A stretch of 64,000 bases of DNA from Membranipora membranacea (Eukaryota; Bryozoa; Gymnolaemata; Cheilostomatida; Membraniporidae), in assembly GCA_914767715.1 (NCBI GenBank), contig OU612068.1, positions 27,342,001 through 27,406,000 on the forward strand, in the 5' to 3' direction. Shown here piece by piece: positions 47,701 through 60,600 of the stretch (position 1 is its first letter; every line of letters starts with the position of its first letter). Made by a program: the position numbers and the translations under genes. The notes beneath the pieces are model-generated. The model ran no database searches. It had not been told where the DNA came from and saw nothing but the letters and a program-made list of their open reading frames with translations.

Positions 47701-50700
47701 GCCGTGGGTTAAAAGTACCAAACTGGAGAGAGGACAACTCCGAATTGAGGCATAAATCAGAACTCGGCAAACCTGTCTATTCCAATCCTTGTTTATAGCA
47801 TCCCATGTATGATGTGGGTCTACCCTATTAAGTTAAAGGACAAACAAAATATGTCATGGACAAAGTATGCTTAGATTGAATGTTTATTGTGAAAAAAATA
47901 TTGAACATCCTGGCTGCCAATGGCAGAAGAAATTAATTGGACTCACAACCACCTACATGCTAGCTCTGGCATATGGGTTGCTGTTATGTGTTTGTCTTCG
48001 CAATGTCAATAAAACTTGAAGGTTGAAGTTGTTGACGGTGATGCGGATACCACAATTAGAAAGTTATGCGGGTCGTCAGAGAATCCCCCCGTGGTCTACA
48101 CCGGGACAAACTCGGCTACTGTCAAACACACAGCTAATGATGATGCAGAGATTGGTGATGTGTTCAGCGCAGTCATTAACTCCGTATACTCTGGTGAGCT
48201 GTCCTTCTGATTGAGTGAGCATGTCAATAACATGTGACAAACTGCATAGTTTGTGGAGAAGGGGGAATGCTTTTTCTTACTGTTTTTTGTGTAGAGGAGA
48301 TGCGAGTCTCAGTCAACTTAATCCTGCAGTTCACAAGAATGTCTTATAATCATTGTGAATACTGGCACAACCGGTTGTATCAGCCTGTTGTTAGACTCTC
48401 TGCTTTGCATTACTGCCTTCTATTCTAACATTTTAATGATAGTCTCTGACCTGTTTTTGATAATTTGATAGGATGCACAGTTGAGACGATATTGCATCGC
48501 TCGTATCAGGGCTATGTCAGCTCTCCTGGATACCCTATACAAGGTTACACTGAGGACCTGACCTGTCAGTACGTCATCGGCTTCTCCCGGGTTCCTAATA
48601 CTAATGACATCGAAAGTTTCGCTCATGGTGAGGATAATGATCATTTATAGATTGTCAAGGTGGCGTGTATTCCTTACATCGTCCAGGGTCCGTTTTCAGT
48701 CATTTCTTCAAAATATATTTTTAATATGCTGTGAAATGTAGGTCCCAATTTTAGCATCTAGGATATATTTTGGGACCCTCATTATATTTGCAGCTGCATT
48801 TAAATGTATGATTTATATTACTTCTTAAAGGAGTGAAGGTGCTGGTTGAGTTTGATTCACTATTTGACCTTGAGAATAGTAATGATTCGCTGACGTTTTA
48901 TGACGGACCTGACACAACCCATCCACTTCTGTACAAGGTTGGAGGACAGAAAACTCCTCCTAGCTTCCGGTCAACGTCATCGGTGATAACTGTGGTGTTC
49001 CACTCGGATGATGGTGTGAACGGAGCTGGCTTTGCATTCAAGTATACTATTGGTAAGACGAACAATCATGAATGAGGCTTTTGGACTATTATTTCTGGTT
49101 GGATGCTCGTCGTGCTGTCACTGTACCTAGTCTGAGCCCCCCCCCCCCCCGGACTCTGGCCCACCCAAAGTTAAAATGATCATGGTTTGCACATTTTGAG
49201 GGGGTAATCAATTTTCAACCTCGGTTCTCAATTGATCTGTCCAATCACCCAAAATACTTGTCCATGCCTGTCAAGCAAAGACCCTAAAACCTCTCTACGC
49301 CCATTTGTCTGTTTGTCCAGCATCGCCCGTCTGGCACTAATCGGCCGTCCGTCACACACCTCCTGTCTTTCCAATATATCATGATGACATATCATGTTGA
49401 TATCTGTACATCTGTTTTGTTGTAGGTTGTGATGAGACTCGTGCCCCCAGTCTAGATGAGGAGTTTGTAGTACCTGGGATATATGAACCTAGTGAATCCC
49501 AGGTGGTCACACTGCCTAATATTAAATGTACCACACATCTGCAGTTCCCCAAACAGCCCTACGTTTCATTTGGAGCTGGGTGTGATTCAGACGGTTGGCC
49601 TGTAAGTTAATTGCTCAGTCAGAGCTTGTGAATGTATTCAGTAAGTTATACATATACAGTAACATTCAGAATTGAAATTTTCTTCAATAACTGCCACCAG
49701 TAACAGGCATGCTTTGATGCTTTGATGCTTTGCAGAATCTACCTATGTAATGCTATTATAAGTAATAAGAGACTTCAACACCATATTTATAAAACTTTTG
49801 TCACGACATGACATTATTTCAGTCTAATGAAAGTATTGGCATATTGTGTTAATAAATTAATGGTGAGCTGTTCTACAAACATGAATTCCAATGTGCAACA
49901 TCCATATGTGGATCGATTTTGGGCACTAGCACTAACATATCAGTACCATACATTATACTTGAAGCAATCAGTGGCCTGTTATGGTACAAACTTCGATCAG
50001 AGTACACATCTACCAAGAGTGTCTGTAGACTCGGATGAGTATCTATTCAATGCTGACTCAAAGCTTGTGGACTCTTTCTGGTACTACCATTTTGGAGAGG
50101 AGACTCTTGATTTTAACAGCCAGGGTGATAAGCCGTTAAGAATGATGGCGAGACCAAAAGGTAAGTTAAACCCACCATCATACATTGGAAGCTTTCCGTT
50201 TATTGTCCAGTTATTCAAAAAAATCATGACAGGACTCTCTTAACAAACAGGTAGAAAAAGTTGTGTAGCTTTTAGACAACCATAAATCTGGGAATGGATC
50301 CATGACATATCACCCACACATCAGATTAATAACCAACCATGGTATGGCGATGCAGGTAATTTGTTTACCCAGAGTTCAATTATCATCCAAAGGAGAGTTC
50401 TCAAAATCTTTTAATAGAATTCTGCTGCAATGCTGCATTCATTCATTCATTCATTCATACCTTATATAGATTGACGGTAATAACGTTTTAGTACAGAAAA
50501 TTGTAGGCCAAAAGGAGCTGGAAGCATGTCAATGGGGGCTGTGTAACTATAAACAATCAGTTTTAGCTTACTAGCTTATCTTATGAAATCAAAATAGTTA
50601 AGGAGAGGTGTTGCATCTGTTTGAATGGAGAGTAATTCAATTGTCACCATGTACTTGTTCAACGTTGAGATGATCCAGGCATGCTAGAGGTCTCATTCCC

Positions 50701-53700
50701 AACTAGCAACTAGCATACAGAACAGTGGTTCATTTAGGCTTGAATAGTCACTGCTGTTGTTCATTTAAGTTCATATTTACCTTTTTGCTATCGGTACAAT
50801 GCTGAGCATAGATAGATTAGCATCACTATGACAACAGTACATAATGTGGTTTGACCTTTATCTTTTCCTGAACAGGAAATCAAGATCCACTACTCTTATT
50901 GCCACTCTATGACAACCTCGAAGACCATTCAAAGTACTCTAACACTATACTCTATAACCAAACACTGGAGTTCCCAGATGATATAGTCCTTGATGACACA
51001 CCAGATCCATGGATGAGAAGAGTCAATGGCTCAGTCAGCTTAGGTGATGAGCTGAACCTGCGAGTCGAGCTACCGACCAATTCACCTCTGAGGAAGCTTC
51101 AGTCCTTCACGGTCGTGTTTTGGTAAGAAGCTCCGACGGTATGCCCACTTTGGAATCCTGCCCATACTTCTTATGTATTTGCTAATATGATTCCTTGCAT
51201 ATAGATAGCCATTTTAAATGAAGGCTGAATAAGGCCATGCACATGGTAGTTGCTTGCTTATTTACTGAATTACTTACGCACATGGTTTATGCTGTATTGC
51301 AGGCTACAGGTTCTCGATGGCTCCTGCACTCAGGGACAGCAGCTATTTGAGTTCCGCTCAGAGTCCAGCTATGGAACAGCACCAGAAGGTCTATTTGTTC
51401 AGATAGATGATTGTGCTGCCTTGCTTGCTGACGGGGATGATTACTTTTCTGAATATATGTGTAAGTGGATTGGAATAACTGATACAAATCTGATTAAAGT
51501 TGTGTTGATCGATTGCTAAACGTCAGACATATACCTAGTGTCAAGGAATGTGCTCATTGCTGGCATCTAGAGGTCTTGTCACATCTTTATTATCAAACAC
51601 AGCTAAACCTCTCTGCCAATATATAGATTTGAATTAAGGTAAACTGAGAGGAAGATAGCAGAAAGTAATACATTTCTTGTCAAACCTATGCGATATGAAT
51701 ATTTAAGGACCTTGTTTTTTGTGGGTAACGTTGTGTAGTCAAATCCTTCTTTGAATAAAGTGTCAATAGTCCCAAGGAACAAGATTATAAAATCAAAATA
51801 TTCTGTAGCATCTCAATTTTAACTTATATGCGAAATCTTTCCTTGAGTTTTCAGAATTTAGCTGTACATTTTTACCTCGCCATACTATTACGCTCAATAG
51901 ACATGACGATCAGGGGTTTATTGCAAGCACATCTTGATGTCCTCTTCCAGCTCAGTTATCCAACCTGTATATTTCCTATCTTCGCAGTTGATTCTGATTA
52001 TGAAGGGTGGCATAGGGCTGCATTTATATACAATAGCTATAGTAGAAAACTGCTGACATACATAGATGGAGAGTTTGTTCGGTAAGTATTGATAACCATT
52101 ACTCAGCCAACGTCTATAGGGGTAGGCTTAATCACTATGTTTTCATAGCGATATCACTATGTTTCCATAGAACGATTTGACACCAGTTTTAAGCTTGATC
52201 GATACATGGGAGTGACCTTAAAGTCAACTTCCGATTGTGCCTGGCGTGGCTGAATAGTTAGTGGCTTGCACACAAAGCCTTCAAAGGGTATTGATTCATT
52301 CATTCATCGTTTATTACAGTCTCATGTTTGAGAAATTTTTTTTTTTTCGCTGAGCAATAAAAGTTATGGTGTAAACATTAAAAAGTTTTGGTCTGGTTGG
52401 TTGTAAAAATTGAAAAAAAATAAATAAACAGTAAGGATTATCACTAGTTGGCTAAAAAAGTATACTATTTAACTTCCGCACACAGAGGGATCGGAAACAG
52501 TCAGTTCGTATGTGGGAGATCCGGGTTCGAGTCACGAGTCAGGCCGCGGTAGATGTTATTCATGTTTTGCCCATCATGGAAATCGTTAGCATTCATAATT
52601 CAAAATCGAATTGGACCACTCATTCGAGGCATGGAACCATAGTGAATGGCAATCAAAAGTTTTGGGGCTCTCAATCTCTCACTGAGAAACGATGGCTATC
52701 AATAGCATAAAAAGTTGATCAGGTCTCGGTATCTGAAGATGGATTTTGTCTCAATAATGCCAAGAAAATAATTAGGTCAGAATTAGAGCCGTTTCAGAAA
52801 TAAACAGAATATAGTGTTCAATCCTTACTTACTTACTAGTGGAAATTGTACACGTCATAAGCTGGTGCGTAGATTTCATGCCCTTATTTTGAAGATCAGT
52901 TTGTGCAATTTACTTGCCCATTAGGTGACAATTATGAGATTAAATTCACCATTAATTATCTTGAAGCTACTCAGAATTCAATGAGCACAAATTTGCATGA
53001 TTGGCAGCAGTAGTTCACATGTAGAGTATTTTTTGGTTGTGTACATCCGAAAAGCATGACCCATCGCTTCTCAAATTGCTTAATGATATGTCAGCATTAT
53101 TCTATTCTTGCCATATTTTTATCTGCATTGACTACTATAATTTATTGGTTTTGTAGTTGGTTGCGACCACACTTTGATTTCACGGTCAACACAGACTTTC
53201 CAATATTGGTAATAGGTAAGTAGTATATTCCTGTATATTTTTCATATTATATGTCTGCAGTGTATGTACTGTTATGTTATTATTTGTCAGTTAGCCCTTG
53301 TGTTTTTGGGCCTGATAAATTCCAAGGAAGTTTAATATTAGACCAGATAGAAAATGTTCTATTCTATGTGATGAATAATCTATGTTATTACTTCATTGTT
53401 ATCGGCCACCTCTGTCCATATGGCCGTGATCTTTGCATACATTTGCATACATATGATGATGATGATGACTTTACATATTGTACATTAAATCCCCATATGA
53501 CATGTCGATGACTACGATTAGTGTGCAATCTCTACCTCCCATCATATTTTAGGCAGTACTTATGATGAACCAAATACGGGGAAAGCGATGGTGGACCTGA
53601 TATCATGTTTTCAGATCTACTCGGAACCGCTCTCCTTCTCCGAGATTGAACAGGCTCATTTCAAATGCGCCCCAGGTATGAGATTGTAAATGATATTTGT

Positions 53701-54624
53701 GTTTTATGAAATATATTAAACTAGAGCATTATATGGCGGTTGTGTTGTTAACTAAATTATCAAATCACTGAATCCCCACTTGCCTATTTTAGAATTGGCT
53801 GCGGATGTCTTCTTCCCACTCGATGGAGATTTGGATGAGTATAGCACAGTCAGGAGACTGACGGGTTATACAAACTCTCAAGAATATACCCCAGTACCCG
53901 GAGTAGACGGCAGGGGAATGAATTTAACGAACGTTGAAATGCTTTCAGTTAGTTATGACGAGACCCAACGTGATGGTATTGCGTTCACAGTAACATTTTC
54001 GTAAGTATTCAAACCTGATCATCTACTAACCGGCAATGTTAATTATACGTCATTTCTGTCATGATTTGTACGCATCTCCCATAGAGATTGTATCGGTTGA
54101 GATTGTATCCAATAGGAATCTTAGTCAATCAAAGCTTTCTGTGACACCATAAAGTTTAGCATCGTATGTGACACCGAAATCACATGTCTTGGCTCTGGTG
54201 AAATGCAACAATTGGAGAACCTCGATTTTTTTCCCCAATAAATTTGTCTAGAAATTGGTAGTCGTCTCCTGGTTGAGTTTTCTCCCGTCGACGTTTTGTT
54301 GACCATAGCTAATGATATGATTCATCTAAAATAATATAGCCTTATATTGATATACCACACAGGCAGGTAAGAGAGGTATACGAGAATTTATATGTAAAAT
54401 TAGATTTACCAACTGAGATATCAGGCCAGTTATCAATGTACACTATTGGAGGGAGTCTTTTGCATTACTTATAGTAATACTCTCGACCCTGGTTGTTCTC
54501 AATTTCAGATATGGGAATAGAAATATGGATAGTATTCAGTAAGCGGTATTAGGAATGAATGCGCTCATGTATATTGTCTTATATATTTTGAATTACATTA
54601 TGATGTACATATATATGTATCGTA

Positions 54625-54656
<32 letters not shown>

Positions 54657-57600
54657 TGTAATATGTATATATATAATGTTATATATAATATAATATATAA
54701 ACATATAATATATAAACATATAATATATAATATGTATATAATAATGTAATATATATATTGTAATAGTAACATATTTTGATTCAGAATGAATGTAGAGTCG
54801 GCGGAGGATGAGGAGATATTCAGTTTACATGTGCCCGACCAGGATAGAGGGCTGATTGTTGGGCGAACTGCTAGTGATAACTTATATGTCACTCTCTATG
54901 ACGTAGCCAATAACCCTGCCGCCACATTCGAGAGTAAGTACAATTCTACCTTTATAAAGTACCTGTACATGAATGTAATTCATGTGACTATTTGATACGT
55001 GTTGTTTCGTTGAGACACGTGCTCTCATTGGATCAGCATAATGAATTTTGTGTTGACAGGTTGCACATACTAAATACCACCACTAAATGCAATAGAAATT
55101 GCATCTTCTTCTTCCCAATGGTGTACAGATCAATTGGATGACCCCTATGTCTTCACACAAATGTGAATATGTATTCACAAAAACTTTTATAGCATTTCAG
55201 TGGTGATTAGTTTGCCTCTATGTATTTTGGAAGATTTCCATTCTTTAATCTTTATACGTTTTGAGAGGAGTGACATATCACCAACCTGCCATGTTCATTG
55301 CCATGAGCCTCCACTGTCTGTGTCTCAAACCAGCATATCGCTGATTACAATGTTCATTTTTCAAGCTCCATCATCTGCGATCATCACCGGGAAATGGCAG
55401 CATTTTGCCATTGTGGCATATATACCTGACTTCGATGAAGATGGATTTATTGAAATATGGATTGATGATTCCTTGGTGTACGAAGAGTAAGTTATATAAT
55501 GTGTGATTCTGAATACAAAATGAACAATTTCTCACAGGCAACTGTAAGCATGGTGCTTTACTGACACCTGCCATTAGAAACAATCAATATTATACTATTC
55601 ATTCAGAAAACTCATGACTGCCTCTAGGAACAGCAGATCAGTAAATTGCACAAATATATTTTAACAGGAGTACAACCTTCAGTAGTCCTGGCCTACCAAC
55701 AAGCAATATGGAAGTGATCCAGCTTGCTCTTGGTAATTTCGCAACTTCACTGGACTGTCTCCAGCTTCACTACCGTCGACTATTCCAACAAGAGCTTGTT
55801 GAAGCTGAAAAGGTTTGCCATGCAGGTATGTTATAGATACATCAAACAAATTTGTTTAGGTATTATATTGCAGGAAAACATTGATTGCTCAGGTGACCAG
55901 CTTTCTTCTACCTCCTGTCCGAATGATCGTGGTTTTTACTTTTACTTTCGTGTTGAATAATTAAATAACTGTGGTGCCGATCCAAAATTGATGATTGAGA
56001 TTTTCATCCAAACACCTTAGAGCCTGCAATGAACAGATTGGCGGATTGTGATCCTGGCTGGACCAGCTTATACAGGAACTCTACTAAAGAGACATACTGT
56101 GTGAAATACCTCGAGGACAAAGTTGATGCTCTCACAGCTCAAGACAAGTGTGAGGAATACGGTGCTACACATCTACTCTATGGTGATTTTGAAACCGTTT
56201 ACTCCAGCTCATTTATCAGGTGAGAATTAAAAGCTTGGGTTGCCAATTAAATTAGCATACATATTATATATGGCCATAGTACCACGCTAAATTGGTTGAC
56301 AATTTTCCACCGAAGGCTTTGGTGCGGAGCATTGACTTAATAAACTAAGTATAATATAGCATATATACTATATCCTATAATATATTAAATACATTAAGTG
56401 TATGGTGTCATGTGGTTGTTTACATTTAACAGGTCGGTCCGTAGATCAAGTTTGAAATGTTCATCTCTAACCCCTACCATCGACATACAGAAACAGAATA
56501 TCAACCTAACTGTCTGCATACATTATTGAGGATAAATAATTCTAAAACAAACTTTGTTATAATTCTTTTTTCTACAGCGATCCTGCCTGGTATGGTATAT
56601 ACAATCCAGTTACAGTTACAACACCAGCTGCTGTTGAATACGTTGGTGATGAGGAGACAACCCCTCCCTGGCTATGGAGAGCTGGATATTGGCTACAAGT
56701 AGGTTTAGCTGACCAAGCAACCTTCTAGAATGAAATGTATGACGCAGATCTTTGTAAATAAGAATCATATTGCTGTCTTGCGTGCAACGTTTTTAAGCTG
56801 GATTTGCAGAGGAATTGAATGTATATCCCACTCGAACAAAATTAAAAATGATACTCTTCAAATGTTGTAATGTGTATTTATCTTTTGTTTTCCATCATTT
56901 TTGACTCCTGTATTCTTTGTCACCGTTTCAGCCAGGCTCTGACACCGTTGGATCTGTGGTTGAGCCCTGTGAGTTGCTGCCATATGATCCAAATAGTATC
57001 TGTTCTGTGCTGATCAAAATTGGTGCTGGAGGAATTGGATGTGACAGAGAATTGCTGATAACCAGAAATACACCTGAACCCACTGGAAACAAAGCGCCTC
57101 AACTACTAAATATAGGACCTGTGTTTGATTCCCGTGAGGCTGGTGACTATGATGTTCATGTTGTATGTGCAAGGAAATGTAAGTATTCACTCCACTGATG
57201 GAGTAATAATGAAATGATGAGCTTTCTGGTCCCGTATTCACTTTCTTCCATCATTTCTTCATGGTTACATCCCCAGGCGCAATGCCAAAACACTGCTCAT
57301 CTTTACTCGGAAAATCGCTGCTAGGTTCAATACAGAAATACTTACTTTTTCAATTTTATAGTAATTATAGAGTAGTATGTCTCACGTAAATGTTTTCTAA
57401 AGTAACAGTTCCGCATTGTTACATTTGCCATCCAAGGCAAGGATCAGGTTTCAATAAAGTAAATGATCCCAATAAAACATAGTTAACTACTGACAGTAAC
57501 TCTTCATTTTTGTCACACATATATATTATTATGTAGATGAGCCTGGAATACAGATGCCTCTCGGAGTTTGCCACAAGTTTTCTGACACTACCCATGTGGC

Positions 57601-60600
57601 TGGAGAATGCGTCACTGGTCTATATGTGCCTCAGTTCTACGCAATACAAGCTGTCATAGGAGAAGGGGATTATGTGACCTGCTCAAACCGCAAAACATTG
57701 ACAGAACCTCCATTCAGTAAGTATTCCTTGTGTACCTTTTTACATTTGCATGTCATCCCAAATACGGCACTGAAGTAATTTTCAACTCAATTGAACATGA
57801 AACTGGAAGAAAAAGAAACCACATGAGGCATTATCTTAAACTATAAGTTTGATTTTGTACAACAGCTTGATTCAGGAAAAATATATCACCACTATTTTGA
57901 AAATGCTCAGGGAACCAAAGCAAATGTGAGGGTTTGGTTCTCTCTGGGAATAACATTGCATGGAAATTTACATGATGTTTAGCAAAATTACAGTCGATGT
58001 GTCAAATACTCGCTTTAGGGTTATACAGGAGAAGACAACATGAAAAGAGTTGGTGTCGCACACAAGGGAGACTACTCCCCGCACGCACACTCAAGGACAG
58101 GCCAATCTGCTATTCTGATGCATCTGCTATACAATTATTCTTGGCATGGACTTCATTATGATGAATTTAAACATTATCACTTCCTTACTTTTTGAAATAA
58201 AAAAAATAAAAAGTTGAAATGTATACCAAAATATTTTCAGCATGTTATCCAGAGTGGGGCCTGAATGAATACTGGTTTGACCCTGCAATTGCTACAGTTC
58301 TACATCAACACAATCCTATACAAGATAGCTTCAGATTCCCGATAAGTTATGTTAGGGAGGTTGGTGATGACTCACTTTTCCAGCTAACATTGTACACTCA
58401 CTTTACAGGCTATGGTGAGAACATGCTTGAATAATATTTGGTATCCTTGAATAACTTTATCCAATGATTCTGCGAGTTGTAGCCACTGAATATTGCTCAC
58501 TTGAAACAAAGTTGTAGAGCGGAGTTTGTTTGAATATTATTTTGCCCCCTTGTTTACTGTTATACCGTATATTGTTTTACGCCTAATGAACAATTAGATG
58601 AATTGATCTTGTTCTCTAGGTACTGGTCACCCTAACTTCCCTAGCTCTAAGTACAGGTTATTGGAGAATGCGCTTGCTGCTGAACCAAAGCAGACTTTCT
58701 CACGGGGTTATTTGCAAGTGAGTTTTCTTGTGCGCCAGAAAAATAACGTTATATATTCTCTGTAATGCTGATGTACTTTGGCCTCCTCGAGGAATGAAAA
58801 AAAATTTAGTGTGATTGCCTTGTCTCTCATCGTATTTGTGTTTATAAAATACCTCATTATTTCACCCAGTTGAATGTAGCTCATTATTTCACCCAGTTGA
58901 ATGTAGCTCATTACTTCACCCAGTTGAATGAAGCTCATTATTTCCCCCAGTTGAAGAATGATAGCGGATTGTGGGAGAATGTGTGCAGTAATAACACACG
59001 AGCCTTAGAGTTTGTCTGTCAGCAGATGACCGGGTTTCAGTGTAATTCAGTAACTTATGGTTATCTGGATGTTGGTATAGATACAGGGTCAGTACCTCTG
59101 GCTGCTCAGCACTATGAGTGTGACTTAGGAGATGCTATGTGGGTAGAGTGTGACAAGTGCTACCGTAAGTTATCCCAGCGTTTCATATCAGTTCACTGAC
59201 TATTCATTTTAACTGGTCTAAAAATCTGAGGTTTTATCAACTGCAAAGTTTTAGAAAGTTGACAGGATTGAACATGAGGTATAAGTTTAGTATGTAGTCA
59301 GATACACCATTTATTTAACTGGGGCTGTAAGCTTACTACTGAATTGAAAACATTATATGCCAGCTGGCTTTGATTCGGATATTCTGCAAACTTCACTATG
59401 TAACTTTTCTTTACAACTTTACAATATTCATTGACTCGTATGTTGTCGCTTTAAATTTTGCTTAATCCGCCCTGTAAATATACAATGAATTGTTCTGTAG
59501 AGGGATATCGTGCCTATGAGACGTATTCCTCCCACCTTATCTCTCCTGGATATGCTGGCACACCTAGGAGTTATCCTCCAAACACATACAGGGAATACCA
59601 AATCAAAGATCAGATAGCTCAAGATGAGACTGGTAGGTTGATCGACCATGGATAAATTACCTGCATACAATGCTCTTACAATATAATGTTGATTGTATTG
59701 ATTTACACTTTTAGCAGCGGGATCTTCTTCATTTATTCTCATCTGCGGTTCAAGTGAATAGTAGATGGTTGTTTACAGACCATCACTATAAAAATTCTAG
59801 GTTATTTACTCATTTACCGGATGCTCTTTTGCAGAATACAACATGGCGATAGAATTTGAGGAGGGCCCAAAGATTGATTGTGCGAATGGTGATGAACTTT
59901 ATGCTGTTGCTATTCCTTTTGCATCGAGGTATGTGACAGGGTTACAAAATGGCCAAGTAAAGAGCTGAGAGCTGCAATACAACTTTTATCTGATTCTGAA
60001 CTTGTTTTCTTTTTTGGGATGAGAGGTCAGTTTCTGGTAAGGTTGGTTATTCACATTATTTGTTACTATTGTTTTTCAGTGTTCTTATTTTGTCTGTAGC
60101 CCTTCCTCTGTGATTTGGAGTCACTGTGATGATGAGATACACTCAGCCAGGGTGATTGTACCTGGAGACTCACTTCTAGTGTTTAGGTCTTCTGACACTT
60201 CTACTGGTGCTGATGGATTTAAAGCATCTACCTATCAAGGTCAGACTTCATATTGTATACCATCCAATCACAATTATGAGTTTTATCAGTCAACTATACC
60301 ATATTATAACTAAATCTGGCCGTCTAAGACATGCTAAATATCGCAGCTCATGAGGCAAAATCTGTTTTCTGGGGCAAATGTGCATCACACTTATTGAGAT
60401 TTTTTTTTTTAAATCCGAAGTTCCATACACTAGTACCAAGCTCTTATTATGAAAAAGTATATGCATCCTTTTTTCACAACATTTAATGTTTGTGATAGCT
60501 AATAAATCAATCAATCAATAAATCGTTTTTTTCGGTGCAACTAATGTTTTTGCCTTTTGACAGTGTGTGGTGATGACTTGACCACCTCGGCCCTGACGGC

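Noticed and set aside
54593-54892. 99-residue minus-strand open frame rich in Ile/Tyr
   Set aside because: It comes from the TA microsatellite and the antisense of exon 24.
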